From contig NZ_CP007220.1 of NCBI RefSeq assembly GCF_001632805.1, positions 2,046,001-2,110,000 of the forward strand: a stretch of 64,000 nt of DNA, given 5' to 3'. Source of the stretch: Mycobacteroides chelonae CCUG 47445. GTDB taxonomy: Bacteria; Actinomycetota; Actinomycetes; Mycobacteriales; Mycobacteriaceae. The notes under the pieces are model-generated. The model saw nothing but the letters and a program-made list of their open reading frames with translations, was not told the origin of the DNA and made no database searches. Positions 18,514 through 27,956 of this stretch are shown here, piece by piece; positions within the stretch are counted from its first letter, which is position 1, and each line of letters begins with the position of its first letter. Position numbers and translations under genes: made by a program.

Positions 18514-19035
18514 ATGGCCTCTCCGTACGACTCCTTGCCGCAGCTGCCGACCTTCACCCTGACATCCGCCAGCGTCGCCGATGGACAGCCACTCGGCATC
18601 GAGCAGGTGAGCGGAATCATGGGCGCTGGGGGACAGGACGTCTCGCCCGAGCTGAGCTGGTCCGGATTCCCCGAGGAAACGCAGAGCTTCGCCATCACGG
18701 TGTACGACCCCGACGCCCCCACCGGTTCAGGTTTTTGGCACTGGGCGGTCGCGAACCTGCCCGCCACGACGACGCAGCTACCCGCCGGTGTGGGCAACGG
18801 AAGCGACTTGCCGGGGGATGCGATCACCTTGGCCAATGACGCGAGCCTCAAGCGGTACATCGGGGCCGCACCGCCCGCCGGTCATGGACCGCACCGGTAT
18901 TACATCGCCGTGCACGCCGTGGGTGTGCCGAAGCTGGAGCTGCCGGACAGTGCCACTCCGGCGTATCTGGGCTTCAACCTGTTTGGGCACGCGATCGCCC
19001 GCGCCGTCATCCACGGCACCTACGAGCAGCACTAG
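18514..19035 (+). CDS. YbhB/YbcL-family (PEBP/RKIP-like) protein
   Basis: 173-residue phosphatidylethanolamine-binding-protein fold. The core motifs [39 protein letters not shown] and [18 protein letters not shown] form the conserved anion-binding pocket (Asp, His and Pro residues). No signal peptide is seen. It is equivalent in position and size to M. tuberculosis Rv2140c, for which phospholipid or ligand binding has been reported. GAAAGGACG lies before ATG 18514, 26 bases after the peptidase stop, so co-transcription is likely. Confidence 0.92.
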   Translation: MASPYDSLPQLPTFTLTSASVADGQPLGIEQVSGIMGAGGQDVSPELSWSGFPEETQSFAITVYDPDAPTGSGFWHWAVANLPATTTQLPAGVGNGSDLPGDAITLANDASLKRYIGAAPPAGHGPHRYYIAVHAVGVPKLELPDSATPAYLGFNLFGHAIARAVIHGTYEQH

Positions 19036-19053
19036 CTGCCTCGCGGGGGTCGG

Positions 19054-20118
19054 CTAGGAGGCGGAGCCAACCGCCTCCTGCAGGCTGCCGAATCCGCCGT
19101 CGCGCAGGCGTTGGGCGATCCCGTCGTGAATCCGCTTGGCGTAGAAGCCACCCCCGTAGATGAAACCGGTGTAACCCTGCAGCAGTGAGGCCCCGGCGGT
19201 GATCCGTGCCCAGGCGTCGTCGGCATCCTCGATGCCGCCGACGCTGATCAGCACCAGGCGGTCTCCCACTCGTCGGTGTAGCCGTCGCAGCACTTCGAGG
19301 GACCGGGTGGCTACCGGTGGCCCGGAAACGCCGCCGGCACCCAGGCCGTCGACCCCCGGCGTCTTCAAGCCCGCACGGCTGATGGTGGTGTTGGTGGCGA
19401 CGATCCCGGCCAGGCCCAGTTCCGCTGCCAAATCTGCGATCTCGTCGATATCGGCATCGGATAGATCGGGGGCGATCTTCACGAGCACCGGGGTGGTGGT
19501 CTCCTCCAGCACCGCCGAAAGGATCTTGCGCAGCTCGCCGATGGCTTGAAGGTCGCGTAGCCCAGGGGTGTTGGGGGAGCTCACATTGACCACCAGGAAG
19601 TCGGCGGCGGGCCCCACCAATCGCGCGCTGACCCGGTAGTCCGAGGACGCGAAGGCGCCCTCCACGATCTTCGATTTGCCGATGTTGGCGCCGATGGGCA
19701 CCGAGGCCTTTCGCGTCGCCAACCGGGGCGCGAGTGCTGCCGCACCGTGGTTGTTGAAGCCCATCCGGTTGAGCAGGCCACGGTCGGCGGCGAGCCGGAA
19801 CAGCCGGGGCTTCGGATTGCCCGGTTGGGCGATCGCGGTCACCGTGCCGACCTCGGCATAGCCGAAGCCGAGCGGACCCCACACCTTGAGCCCCTCGCCG
19901 TCCTTGTCGAATCCCGCGGCCAAACCCAAGGGGGCGGGGAAGTACACCCCGAATACCTCGCTGGCCAGGATGGGATCGGACGGCGCGCACAGACGATTCA
20001 TCAGCCGGCGCGTCGGAGCGAAGGCCGCCGCGGCACGCAACGATGCGAACACCAGGGTATGTACACGTTCGGGCGGCACCACGAAAAACAGCCGCAATAG
20101 GATGGAGTACAGCATCAC
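19054..20118 (-). CDS. pyrD: Dihydroorotate dehydrogenase (quinone), class 2
   Basis: Membrane-associated FMN enzyme that oxidises dihydroorotate to orotate in pyrimidine synthesis, passing electrons to quinone. The 354 residues begin with the class 2 N-terminal membrane helix region ([16 protein letters not shown]). FMN-binding [10 protein letters not shown] is near residue 68, [10 protein letters not shown] near 112 and the catalytic-serine segment [15 protein letters not shown] near 177. VKIAPDLSD and the C-terminal YTGFIYGGG follow. It overlaps the upstream DUF5703 gene by four bases in a three-gene minus-strand operon with the beta-propeller lipoprotein. Confidence 0.96.
   Translation of the reverse strand: MMLYSILLRLFFVVPPERVHTLVFASLRAAAAFAPTRRLMNRLCAPSDPILASEVFGVYFPAPLGLAAGFDKDGEGLKVWGPLGFGYAEVGTVTAIAQPGNPKPRLFRLAADRGLLNRMGFNNHGAAALAPRLATRKASVPIGANIGKSKIVEGAFASSDYRVSARLVGPAADFLVVNVSSPNTPGLRDLQAIGELRKILSAVLEETTTPVLVKIAPDLSDADIDEIADLAAELGLAGIVATNTTISRAGLKTPGVDGLGAGGVSGPPVATRSLEVLRRLHRRVGDRLVLISVGGIEDADDAWARITAGASLLQGYTGFIYGGGFYAKRIHDGIAQRLRDGGFGSLQEAVGSAS
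19057..19078. terminator. Candidate hairpin at convergent 3' ends (PEBP gene / pyrD)
   Basis: GGAGGCGG (19057-19064) and CCGCCTCC (19071-19078) form a perfect 8-bp stem around the loop AGCCAA. It overlaps the last codons of pyrD and lies 22 bases after the stop of the convergent PEBP-family gene, so it could end + strand transcription. There is no T-run, so this is weak. Confidence 0.35.
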
Positions 20119-20375
20119 ATCACCGGAGCCGTGAACGGTCCGCCGACCACATTTCCACGTATCTTCTTGCGGCGTAACAGGACTCGACGACTTCCATCGG
20201 TATAGAGTCGCACCCGGGTCAGCTCCCAGCCGCCGAACTCGGCCTGAATCGAGAGCCGGAGTGATGCGGTGATCCTGGTGATTTCCGGAGGTAGCCGCAG
20301 TGGGTAGTAGTCGTACTCGTCATCGGGTTCGCTCTCCCAGCCCGAGGGAAAGCTGCTGCGCGCGGCGCGGCTCAT
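20115..20375 (-). CDS. DUF5703-like small conserved protein
   Basis: 86-residue protein, mostly predicted beta, with [37 protein letters not shown] and [15 protein letters not shown]. It resembles the small actinobacterial DUF5703 family that lies next to pyrD; no function is known. Four-base overlaps with both the beta-propeller lipoprotein gene upstream and pyrD downstream show that it is a true coupled gene. No signal or membrane segment is seen. Confidence 0.78.
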   Translation of the reverse strand: MSRAARSSFPSGWESEPDDEYDYYPLRLPPEITRITASLRLSIQAEFGGWELTRVRLYTDGSRRVLLRRKKIRGNVVGGPFTAPVM

Positions 20376-21439
20376 GCCGCGTTCCTGATATCGATCGCCT
20401 GTAACCCGTCGCCCGCGCCGGATGCCACAAACAGCGTGGATCCGTCGCTGACCAGTGAATTAGGTTGCCGCACAGTCGCGAATCGGGCCCTTTCCTCGGG
20501 GATGCCAGTAGATAAATCGTAGCCAATAACCGTGTTGGACGCCGTCTGCGACACCCAGATGAGCTTGGGGGAGTACGCCAGCCCGTAGGGGGCGCCGGGA
20601 ACCGGGTAACGCTGGCGCAGGATGAGCGAATCGGCGAGCCCGAATACCAGCAGAGCGCCGCCGCGGGTATCGGCTACCAGCAGACGCCCCTTGTCGTCGG
20701 CGAGCATTGTTGTCGCCCCCTCGCCTGCCCGGAGGGCATGTGCGGTGCCGTCCCCGGCTTGGGTCAGGGTGGTTACCGAGCTCTGTGCGCGGTCCAGTAC
20801 GGCGACGGTGTTGCCTTGGTAGGCAAGGGAATCGATATGGGCGAAGCCCTTTGCGCGAGCGGCCACCCGGTTCTGGGCGTCGAGGGTGTAGACCGAGCCG
20901 TCGGTGCTGCCCAGCACGATCCGGCCGTCGGGGCGACGGGTGATGGCCGAGAACTCGGTCGTGCCGGCGCTCGGGATGTCGATCTTGTCCACGCGTCCCG
21001 AGGCGATGTTGACGGTGAAGTAGCCGCCCGCGGTGGCCAGGTAAAGCGTGCCGTGGTCATCGCCAACGGCCGCGGTCGCCGGCGAGGGGAGCGTGACCGT
21101 GTGACGGGGCGCATCGAGATTGTCTCGAGTGAACAGGGTCACTGTCCGGCCGTCTTCGGTCAGAACTGACACCGTGTTGCTCGACGTGTCGAACAACACG
21201 GTGCGGGATCGACCGGTGAATCGGTGCACCGTTCCGGCCGGTGCCGTCGCGACGGGGGGTGACTGCGCTGCAGAGGCCGGGGTGATGACGGCTGGATCGG
21301 CGGGACTGCCCGCATCATCGCCAGATGAGCAGCCCGATACGGCGCCCGTGACCACCGTGATGACTGCTGTTAGCGCGGCGACAGTGCCCCTTATACCGCG
21401 CATGGCGCGGCCCGGTAAACGATTCATTGCGTCCATCAT
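20372..21439 (-). CDS. Beta-propeller (YncE/SMP-30-like) lipoprotein
   Basis: 355-residue exported lipoprotein. An Arg-rich n-region and hydrophobic stretch (GTVAALTAVITVVTGAVSGC) end in the lipobox VSGC near residue 36. The mature part consists of repeated blades with patterns such as DDHGTLYLATAGGYF, DGRIVLGSTDGSVYTL and DDKGRLLVADTRGG, giving a six- or seven-bladed propeller. The position matches M. tuberculosis lppL (Rv2138), though I cannot compare the sequences. MNRL, four codons in, is an alternative start. The ligand is unknown; it is expressed with pyrD. Confidence 0.8.
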   Translation of the reverse strand: MMDAMNRLPGRAMRGIRGTVAALTAVITVVTGAVSGCSSGDDAGSPADPAVITPASAAQSPPVATAPAGTVHRFTGRSRTVLFDTSSNTVSVLTEDGRTVTLFTRDNLDAPRHTVTLPSPATAAVGDDHGTLYLATAGGYFTVNIASGRVDKIDIPSAGTTEFSAITRRPDGRIVLGSTDGSVYTLDAQNRVAARAKGFAHIDSLAYQGNTVAVLDRAQSSVTTLTQAGDGTAHALRAGEGATTMLADDKGRLLVADTRGGALLVFGLADSLILRQRYPVPGAPYGLAYSPKLIWVSQTASNTVIGYDLSTGIPEERARFATVRQPNSLVSDGSTLFVASGAGDGLQAIDIRNAA

Positions 21440-21519
21440 CGCAATCGACCTGGGGTTGCCGGGCAGGAGATGACTTTCTCGGCGCGTTCGGTGCTAGCAG
21501 TCGGTAGCTGAGGGCTATC

Positions 21520-21843
21520 GTGAGGGCTATGACGCTTGCCGACAGTCCGGTCTTCACCGTCGAGGTCCTCGTGACGGGCGTGCACGCGAATGGATTTGGT
21601 GAGGTGGGCGATGGTCGTAGCTTCGCTTTCCGCATCGAGGATTCGTTGCTGCGTGTCGAGATCTACCGAGCCTTCCTTACCGAGCTGGTTCCCGATGACA
21701 GCGATGTGGTGGCGGTGGGAACCCGTCCGATCACCGATATCGATGTCACCGATGAACGCAGCATCATTGCGGCGGTGCGTGATCTGGTCGCTGACGCGCA
21801 GCCGGTGAGCATCAGCCGCCTCGCCCGGCTGCTGGCCGGCTAG
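21520..21843 (+). CDS. Conserved hypothetical protein, 107 residues
   Basis: Small soluble protein, alternating strands then a helix: [40 protein letters not shown], and a terminal helix [21 protein letters not shown] do not recognise a functional family. GTG 21520 has GAGGG five bases upstream; ATG 21529 is a close alternative with a second GAGGG. It is divergent from the propeller lipoprotein and lies 56 bases before uppP in the same direction. Codon use and lack of internal stops support a real gene. Confidence 0.7.
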   Translation: MRAMTLADSPVFTVEVLVTGVHANGFGEVGDGRSFAFRIEDSLLRVEIYRAFLTELVPDDSDVVAVGTRPITDIDVTDERSIIAAVRDLVADAQPVSISRLARLLAG

Positions 21844-21899
21844 GGCGATTCGCCGGCGCGTCCAGTACGGTCGCTGTCGTGGATTCGGCAGTGGCGGCA

Positions 21900-22730
21900 A
21901 TGTCCTGGTTGCAAGTGATCGTGCTGGCGGTGGTCCAGGGACTCACCGAATTTCTGCCGATCTCGTCGTCGGGCCATCTGGCCATCGTGTCGCGAGTGTT
22001 TTTCAGTGACGATGCGGGTGCGTCTTTCACCGCGGTGACCCAGTTGGGTACCGAGGCGGCGGTTTTGCTCTACTTCGCCAAAGATATCTGGCGCATCCTT
22101 CGTGCCTGGTTTGATGGACTTTTCGTCAAGGCGCACAGAACTTTTGACTACTGGATGGGCTGGTACGTGATCGTCGGCACCATGCCCATCGGAGTGCTGG
22201 GCCTGTTGTTCAAGGACCAAATTCGTTCCGGTGCAAGAAATTTGTGGCTAATCTCGGCTTCGCTCATCGTCTTCGCACTGGTCATCGCCGCCGCCGAATA
22301 CTATGGCCGTCAGGTGCGCCACACCGAGCAATTGACCATGAAAGACGCCGTGATCGTGGGCAGTGCACAGGCATTGGCGCTCATACCCGGTGTCTCCCGG
22401 TCGGGCGCCACGATTAGTGCGGGATTGTTCCTCGGACTGGACAGGCCTGCCTCCGCTCGATTCGGATTCTTGCTGGCGATACCGGCGGTGCTGGCCTCCG
22501 GGCTGTTCTCGCTTCCGGACGCCTTCCATCCGGTGACCGAGGGCATGAGTGCGACGGGCCTGCAGTTATTGGTCGCCACCCTGATCGCTTTTGTCATCGG
22601 GTACGCGGCAGTCGCCTGGTTGCTGCGCTTCATCAGTAACCACAGCATGTACTGGTTCGTCGGATATCGCGTGGTGGTGGGCCTGACGGTGATGGGTCTG
22701 CTGGCCGCCGGGGTAGTGAGCGCATCGTGA
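21900..22730 (+). CDS. uppP: Undecaprenyl-diphosphatase UppP (BacA)
   Basis: Polytopic membrane enzyme that dephosphorylates the polyprenyl diphosphate carrier of cell-wall synthesis; loss or gain alters bacitracin susceptibility in other bacteria. The 276 residues have about eight hydrophobic helices. The two catalytic blocks are [17 protein letters not shown] near residue 15 and [15 protein letters not shown] near 164. ATG 21900 gives an N-terminus [14 protein letters not shown] typical of mycobacterial homologues; GTG 21879 is open upstream. It overlaps the next gene by four bases. Confidence 0.94.
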   Translation: MSWLQVIVLAVVQGLTEFLPISSSGHLAIVSRVFFSDDAGASFTAVTQLGTEAAVLLYFAKDIWRILRAWFDGLFVKAHRTFDYWMGWYVIVGTMPIGVLGLLFKDQIRSGARNLWLISASLIVFALVIAAAEYYGRQVRHTEQLTMKDAVIVGSAQALALIPGVSRSGATISAGLFLGLDRPASARFGFLLAIPAVLASGLFSLPDAFHPVTEGMSATGLQLLVATLIAFVIGYAAVAWLLRFISNHSMYWFVGYRVVVGLTVMGLLAAGVVSAS

Positions 22731-23419
22731 CGGTCATTCTCTTACGCCACGGGCGTTCCACTTCGAATGTCGCGCACACTCTCGCGGGCCGCAGCCCGGG
22801 TGTCGAGCTCGACGAGAAGGGTCGGGTCCAGGCGCGCGGCGTGGTCGACCGCCTGGGTGCGGTGACGATTGCGGCGATCATCACCTCGCCGCTGCTGCGG
22901 TGCGAGCAGACCGTGGCGCCGTTGGCGGCGGCGCTGAATCTGACGCCAACGGTCGAGGATCGGTTGGTGGAGGTGGATTACGGCGACTGGACCGGCCGTG
23001 AGATCAAGGAGCTGTTGTCCGAACCGCTGTGGAAGGTCGTCCAGCAGCAGCCCAGCGCCGCGCGATTCCCGGGCGGCGAGGGGCTGGCGCAGGTTCAGGC
23101 ACGGGCGGTGGCGGCTGTCCGTGAGCACGACCGGCGGCTATCCGAGGAGCACGGCGGTGACTGCATCTGGGTCGCGTGCACTCACGGAGATGTCATCAAG
23201 TCGGTACTGGCCGATGCGCTCGGCACCCACCTGGACGCGTTCCAGCGCATCGTGGCCGATCCCGCGTCGATGAGCGTCGTGCGTTACACCGAGCTGCGGC
23301 CTTTTGTTGTACACATGAACCACACCGGCCCTGACCTGTCCAGCGCCCTGAGTGCCGGGCCGCCCGCGAAGCCCGCCGGAGCGGCGTCCGATGCTCCGGT
23401 GGGTGGCACAACCGATTAG
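22727..23419 (+). CDS. Histidine phosphatase family protein (MSMEG_4193 type)
   Basis: 230-residue phosphoglycerate-mutase-like protein. The RHG motif is at the N-terminus ([16 protein letters not shown]), the acid residue lies in [16 protein letters not shown] near residue 85, and the second catalytic His is in [15 protein letters not shown] near 148. It matches the actinobacterial subgroup annotated as putative phosphomutase (TIGR03848 as I remember it), which is found beside DUF3090 and SCO1664-type genes, as here. The C-terminal 25 residues are Ala/Gly/Pro-rich and probably disordered. The substrate is unknown. Confidence 0.88.
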   Translation: MTVILLRHGRSTSNVAHTLAGRSPGVELDEKGRVQARGVVDRLGAVTIAAIITSPLLRCEQTVAPLAAALNLTPTVEDRLVEVDYGDWTGREIKELLSEPLWKVVQQQPSAARFPGGEGLAQVQARAVAAVREHDRRLSEEHGGDCIWVACTHGDVIKSVLADALGTHLDAFQRIVADPASMSVVRYTELRPFVVHMNHTGPDLSSALSAGPPAKPAGAASDAPVGGTTD

Positions 23420-23465
23420 AACCCTTCGCACGAGGGGTTCATCGACCGGTAGTTTTGGAGACACC

Positions 23466-24053
23466 ATGCCCCGATCGATTCATGTATTCCGCAGCCCGGA
23501 CCGTTTCGTTGCCGGAACGGTCGGGGAACCCGGGAATCGCACGTTTTACCTACAGGCCGTCCACGAGAGCCGGATCGTCAGCGTGATGCTGGAGAAGCAG
23601 CAGGTGTCGGTGCTGGCCGAGCGCATCGGAACGCTGCTGTCGGAGGTTCATCGCCGGTTCGGGACGGAGATCCCGCCCGAGCCCGATGTGGTCGAGGATC
23701 TCAACCCGTTGGTGATGCCCGTGGACGCCGAGTTCCGGGTCGGCACGATGGGGTTGGGCTGGGATGCCGAGGCCAACTCGGTGGTTGTCGAACTGCTCGC
23801 GGTGAGCGAGCAGGAATTCGACGCCTCCGTGGTGCTCGACGATTCCGACGACGGTCCGGATGCTGTTCGGGTGTTCCTCTCGCTGGAAGCGGCGCGCCAA
23901 TTCGCGACACGCTCCACCAGAGTCGTTTCCGCAGGCCGGCCACCGTGTCCGCTGTGTGAGGAACCGCTTGACCCGGCCGGGCATATCTGCGTCCGCACCA
24001 ACGGCTATCGCCGGGGGACGGTGCCCGGGGCGGCAGATGACGCCGAGTCCTGA
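23466..24053 (+). CDS. DUF3090-family protein with C-terminal Cys cluster
   Basis: 195-residue protein of the actinobacterial DUF3090 family (TIGR03847 as I remember it). It begins MPRSIHVFRSPDRFVAGTVG and has FYLQAVHESRIVSVMLEKQQ and a C-terminal CPLCEEPLDP-x-GHIC pattern that could bind zinc. ATG 23466 was chosen for GGAGAC just upstream and for the family N-terminus. The longer open frame runs through the end of the phosphatase gene in another frame. Function is unknown. The next gene starts inside its last 17 bases. Confidence 0.87.
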   Translation: MPRSIHVFRSPDRFVAGTVGEPGNRTFYLQAVHESRIVSVMLEKQQVSVLAERIGTLLSEVHRRFGTEIPPEPDVVEDLNPLVMPVDAEFRVGTMGLGWDAEANSVVVELLAVSEQEFDASVVLDDSDDGPDAVRVFLSLEAARQFATRSTRVVSAGRPPCPLCEEPLDPAGHICVRTNGYRRGTVPGAADDAES

Positions 24054-24867
24054 CGATGTGGGGCCCGGCGCTAGTCCCGAGGATCACGCCGCGATCCGTG
24101 ATGGCGAACTCACCGTCATCGGCCGCATTCGCTCGGCGAGCAATGCCACTTTCCTATGCGAGGTGCCGGGCACGTCGGGGGACAGCGTGCACTGTGTGTA
24201 CAAGCCAGTGCGGGGCGAGCGGCCGCTCTGGGATTTCCCGGACGGCACTCTGGCTGGTCGCGAGGTGGCGACGTACCTGATATCGGCCGAGTTGGGCTGG
24301 AATGTGGTGCCGTATACGGTTTTTCGAGATGGTCCGGCGGGCGTTGGCATGGTGCAACGGTGGATCCACGAGCCGGAGCTGGGCGAGGGGGCACTCGATC
24401 TGGTCGATATCTGTCTGCCGCAGGCGGTGCCGCAGGACTACTTGCCGATCCTGCGTGCACTGGACGCGGATGGCGCCGAGATCGTGCTGGTGCACGCCGA
24501 TGACGCCTTGCTGCGTCGGATGGCGGTGTTCGACACCTTGGTGAACAACGCCGATCGCAAGGGCGGCCACATTCTGCGGGGTGCCGATGGTGGTGTCTAC
24601 GGGGTCGATCATGGGATCTGTCTGCACAGCGAGGACAAGCTGCGGACCGTTCTGTGGGGTTGGGCGGGTAAACCCGTGGAGCCGGAATTGCTCGACGATG
24701 TGACTCGCCTGGAGGAATCGCTGCGCGGCGATCTGGGCGCCGCGCTCGCGGCCCACATCACCACGGCCGAGGTGGCCGCGGTGCGCCAACGCGCGGTGAT
24801 GACGCTGAATGAACCGGTGATGCCGATGCCTGATCGCAATAGACCCATACCGTGGCCCGCCTTTTGA
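24037..24867 (+). CDS. SCO1664-family protein (kinase-like fold, TIGR03843 type)
   Basis: 276-residue protein of a conserved actinobacterial family that shares weak motifs with PI3/4-kinase- and HipA-like proteins. CVYKPVRGERPLWDFPDG near residue 50 resembles a nucleotide-binding lysine region, and VFDTLVNNADRKGGHIL near 165 followed by YGVDHGICLH resembles the catalytic and metal loops. ATG 24037 lies in the end of the DUF3090 gene (17-base overlap). Histidine phosphatase, DUF3090 and this gene form a block shared by many actinobacteria, often near mshC, as here. The biochemical activity is unknown. Confidence 0.83.
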   Translation: MTPSPDDVGPGASPEDHAAIRDGELTVIGRIRSASNATFLCEVPGTSGDSVHCVYKPVRGERPLWDFPDGTLAGREVATYLISAELGWNVVPYTVFRDGPAGVGMVQRWIHEPELGEGALDLVDICLPQAVPQDYLPILRALDADGAEIVLVHADDALLRRMAVFDTLVNNADRKGGHILRGADGGVYGVDHGICLHSEDKLRTVLWGWAGKPVEPELLDDVTRLEESLRGDLGAALAAHITTAEVAAVRQRAVMTLNEPVMPMPDRNRPIPWPAF

Positions 24868-24936
24868 TTGTCGATCGTCTAGCCTGGTCGGCAAGCATGA
24901 TGTTCCGGGAAGGGACGGGCAAAAGGGGGCGCTGAC

Positions 24937-25839
24937 GTGACGGGACCGCACGACCCGTATCAGCAGGGACAGGCCGGGCGGTGGGGTGCGCCGGAGGGTT
25001 CGGCTCAGGGGTACTGGCAGGCGCCGCAGCCGACGGCTCCGTACGGTTATGCGCCGGCGGATTACCCGGACGATTCGATCGGTCGCCTCTATGACGGGGT
25101 TCCGCAGGACTACGCGGTTCCCCCGATGTATCCGGGGCTCCCGGGGCAAGATCCCTTCGGATCGCAGAAACAGTCCAGACCGTGGATTCTGATCGCCTCG
25201 ATCGCGGGCGCGGTCGTCGTGGTGCTGGCGGTGGTGTTGGTCGTGATTCTCAACCGGGACAGCGCTCCGCGTCAGTCGGTCAGCGCGCCGACCACCACGG
25301 TGTCCTATGCGACTCCCGAATTACCCACGGCGGGTGGTGAACCCACCTATCAGACTCCGACTGCGCAGCCGCCCCGTACGCCGATGGCGCCACCCCAGAT
25401 GCCTGTGCCGCCCCCTGCGCCGACGGGCCCACCCAAGGCTCCGGGGCAGGTCGCGGTGGTCGGGGACTGCATCGCGTTGGCCGCGCCTTCGGACTACAAG
25501 GCGGTTGCCTGTACCGATCCCAAGGCCGCCTGGCGTGTCATTGAGGTCGTTCCCGGTGGCAAGTGCAGGCAGACATATACCGGATTCACAGCTGGCGATT
25601 TCTCGTATTGCATTGCGCCGCAACTGCGTATCGGCTCCTGCTATCAGACCGCGGTGGTGATGGGAAGCACCGTATTCGTCGCTGCGGATTCCTGCCAGGC
25701 GCCGAAGGCGTTCATGGTGTTGTTCGTGATTCCCGGAACGAAGGAGTCATCGCAATGCAAGGGCAAGCCCGGCGTCGTGCATTCCTTCGCGTTCCCTGAT
25801 CCGCCGATGGCGATCTGTACGGGTGAATTCGCCCCGTGA
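24937..25839 (+). CDS. Proline-rich single-pass membrane protein with Cys-containing extracellular domain
   Basis: 300 residues. The cytoplasmic N-terminus (about 1-80) is rich in Gln, Pro, Tyr and Gly. One transmembrane helix follows (about 85-106, ILIASIAGAVVVVLAVVLVV), then a Pro/Thr-rich stalk (about 115-168) and a C-terminal domain with eight cysteines (GDCIAL, VACTD, GKCRQT, SYCIAP, GSCYQT, DSCQAP, SQCKG, AICTG) that probably form disulfides. I do not recognise the domain; its pattern is like the exported ligand-binding or septum-type domains of mycobacteria. The gene stands alone, 69 bases after the SCO1664-type gene. Confidence 0.78.
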   Translation: MTGPHDPYQQGQAGRWGAPEGSAQGYWQAPQPTAPYGYAPADYPDDSIGRLYDGVPQDYAVPPMYPGLPGQDPFGSQKQSRPWILIASIAGAVVVVLAVVLVVILNRDSAPRQSVSAPTTTVSYATPELPTAGGEPTYQTPTAQPPRTPMAPPQMPVPPPAPTGPPKAPGQVAVVGDCIALAAPSDYKAVACTDPKAAWRVIEVVPGGKCRQTYTGFTAGDFSYCIAPQLRIGSCYQTAVVMGSTVFVAADSCQAPKAFMVLFVIPGTKESSQCKGKPGVVHSFAFPDPPMAICTGEFAP

Positions 25840-25931
25840 TCTTGAAATCTGGGATCGATCGACTTAAGGAAAAACGCATTCCACCAGCGCGAACGAGATA
25901 ATAAGATCGTCTTCTCATCAGAGGGGACCTC

Positions 25932-26264
25932 ATGATCACAAACTTTCGCCGGTTTTGGGCTGCCGGGATTCTTGCTGCTTCGCTTGTTGGGGCGGTCGGC
26001 TTTGCCGCGCCCGCACGTGCTGATGGCGAGGTCGAGTTTCTGCAGATGTTGAATGACACGACACCGGGCACTGCGATCTTTGGTGGTGCTTCCGCTCGAT
26101 ACCTTGCCAGCGGATATCGCGCCTGTGACGCGTTGAGAGCGGGGTCCTCGAAGGAGGATGCGATTGCCGCCGCCACAGTGTTTCCGGGCATCCAACCTCG
26201 GTGGGAAGTGGCGTCGATCGTCGATATCGCTCCGAAGACCTTGTGCCCTGACGTCAAGCACTGA
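25932..26264 (+). CDS. Small secreted DUF732-family protein
   Basis: 110 residues with a Sec signal peptide (FWAAGILAASLVGAVGFA, cleavage after ARA near residue 31). A mature part of about 79 residues follows, with FLQMLNDTT, SGYRACDALRAG and KTLCPDVKH. The paired cysteines and the helix pattern match DUF732, a family of secreted mycobacterial proteins of unknown role. GAGGGGACC precedes ATG 25932. It is convergent with the LLM oxidoreductase gene and four bases from its end. Confidence 0.83.
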   Translation: MITNFRRFWAAGILAASLVGAVGFAAPARADGEVEFLQMLNDTTPGTAIFGGASARYLASGYRACDALRAGSSKEDAIAAATVFPGIQPRWEVASIVDIAPKTLCPDVKH

Positions 26265-26267
26265 CGT

Positions 26268-27104
26268 CTAGCGCGGGGGCCCGTTCTCGACGCGTGCACG
26301 CAACGCGGCCAGCGGATCGTTGTGCTCGGTGTGCCAGTCCGAGTCCAGGTACCAGGTGTAGCCGCCGTTGCGCAGAGTCGCGATCTTCTCTCGGGTGGCG
26401 TCGAGATCCTTCCAATCGGTGGTGGTCTCGTGCACCACGTCATATGCGCCGGTGCACCCCAATTCGCCTCGTAGCGAGTGAATCTCACGCGCCGAATCCA
26501 GCCAGCCGGCCAACGGCGGATTGAGGTCGAACTGTCCATCGGCGGTGGTGATGTTCGGCAACAGCCCGTCACAGCGGGCGGCGCGGGACATGGACCTGAG
26601 AGCCCCGTTCAAACCCACGCACCAGGTCGTGATGCGGGGCACTTGTACCGGGGGATCGGGGACCATGTGCGTCGTCGGTGTCACCAGGTAGTGCTTGCCC
26701 TCATAACTGAACGGTTGGCCGGCCCATAGACCGAATAGGATGTCGAGGCCCTCGTCCAGCAGTTCGGCGCGGGTCTTGCGGCCCTGATCGCGCTCGAAGG
26801 CCAGCCAATTGTCATGCAGCGCACCCATTCCCACCGACAGGATGACACGGCCTCCGGATAACCGGTCCAGCGTCGCTGTGGTGGACGCCAGATCCCACGG
26901 CTTGCGGCGCGACAGCGGAGTGAGCATGGTGCCGAGTTTGATGCGGGTGGTGCGCATCGCCGCCGCGGTCAACGCCACCCACGCGTCGACACCCCACACC
27001 GGCTCCCAGCCGAAGATCGCGTCCCAGCCCGCTTCCTCTGCCAGCACGGCCAGCTCTGCGACATCGCCGGCGTCTCCCGTTGTCAGGACGATTCCATACT
27101 GCAT
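26268..27104 (-). CDS. LLM-class (luciferase-like) flavin/F420-dependent oxidoreductase
   Basis: 278-residue TIM-barrel protein of the luciferase-like superfamily, using FMN or F420. Signature segments are [74 protein letters not shown] and a C-terminal TWYLDSDWH. Mycobacteria carry many such paralogues and the substrate cannot be read. I start at ATG 27104; ATG 27116 is four codons earlier. The gene is divergent from cysQ with a gap of only 67 bases, which must hold both promoters. Confidence 0.87.
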   Translation of the reverse strand: MQYGIVLTTGDAGDVAELAVLAEEAGWDAIFGWEPVWGVDAWVALTAAAMRTTRIKLGTMLTPLSRRKPWDLASTTATLDRLSGGRVILSVGMGALHDNWLAFERDQGRKTRAELLDEGLDILFGLWAGQPFSYEGKHYLVTPTTHMVPDPPVQVPRITTWCVGLNGALRSMSRAARCDGLLPNITTADGQFDLNPPLAGWLDSAREIHSLRGELGCTGAYDVVHETTTDWKDLDATREKIATLRNGGYTWYLDSDWHTEHNDPLAALRARVENGPPR

Positions 27105-27171
27105 GGCGACGGGCATGCGCGTGAGTATGCCGAGGAGGTCAGACAAATCCGGATCGGGTAATACTGACCGG

Positions 27172-27936
27172 GTGACTCTTTCCGATGCCGCGCTTGCCGC
27201 AGAACTTGCTCACGAAGCCGGACAGCTGCTCTTGCAGGTGCGTGCCGAGCTTGGGTTCGACGACCCGAAGGGGCTGGGGGCGGCCGGTGACAAGCGTGCC
27301 AACGCGCTGCTGCTGGAGCGGTTGGCGGCCGAACGGCCTGCGGACTCGGTGCTCTCCGAGGAGGCCGTCGACGACAAGACCCGCCTCGACGCACAGCGGG
27401 TCTGGATCATCGACCCGCTCGACGGGACCCGCGAGTTCGGGATCGAGGGCCGCGACGACTGGGCGGTGCACGTCGCGCTGTGGCAGGCCGACGATCACGG
27501 AGGGGCGATCACCGACGCAGCGGTGGCGCTGCCCGGCCTGGATACCGTGTTCCGCACCGACGAGACCCGGGTGACCCCTTCGGCGCGGGCTGACTCGGAT
27601 CCGATCCGGGTGGTCGTCAGTGCCAGCCGGGCGCCGAAGTTCCTCACCGATATGGCCGAGCGGCTCAACATGGAGCTCATTCCGATGGGGTCGGCCGGGG
27701 CCAAGGCCATGGCGGTGGTACGCGGTGAAGCCGATGCCTATCTTCACGGTGGTGGTCAATGGGAATGGGACTCCGCGGCCCCGGCCGGGGTGGTGCTGGC
27801 GGCCGGTCTGCACGCCTCCCGGCTCGACGGGTCCCCGCTGCGGTACAACGAGCCGCATCCGTATCTGCCGGATCTCGTCATGTGCAGGGCCGATTTGGCG
27901 CCGTTGCTGTTGGATGCGGTCGCCGGGCGCGCCTAA
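27172..27936 (+). CDS. cysQ: 3'(2'),5'-bisphosphate nucleotidase CysQ (inositol-monophosphatase fold)
   Basis: 254-residue Mg2+-dependent, Li+-sensitive phosphatase that dephosphorylates PAP in sulfate assimilation; mycobacterial homologues also act on inositol and fructose phosphates. The metal motifs are LSEEAVDD near residue 62, [13 protein letters not shown] near 78 and the C-terminal [16 protein letters not shown] near 195. GTG 27172 gives the normal N-terminus [20 protein letters not shown]; the upstream open frame is antisense to the LLM gene. It lies 20 bases before mshC, the order seen in M. tuberculosis (Rv2131c-Rv2130c). Confidence 0.93.
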   Translation: MTLSDAALAAELAHEAGQLLLQVRAELGFDDPKGLGAAGDKRANALLLERLAAERPADSVLSEEAVDDKTRLDAQRVWIIDPLDGTREFGIEGRDDWAVHVALWQADDHGGAITDAAVALPGLDTVFRTDETRVTPSARADSDPIRVVVSASRAPKFLTDMAERLNMELIPMGSAGAKAMAVVRGEADAYLHGGGQWEWDSAAPAGVVLAAGLHASRLDGSPLRYNEPHPYLPDLVMCRADLAPLLLDAVAGRA

Positions 27937-27956
27937 CCGCCCAATAAGCTGTGCGC

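Noticed and set aside
26809..27171. N-terminal extension of cysQ to give a 375-residue protein
   Set aside because: The extra part is antisense to the LLM oxidoreductase gene and has no similarity to the phosphatase family. GTG 27172 gives the normal N-terminus.
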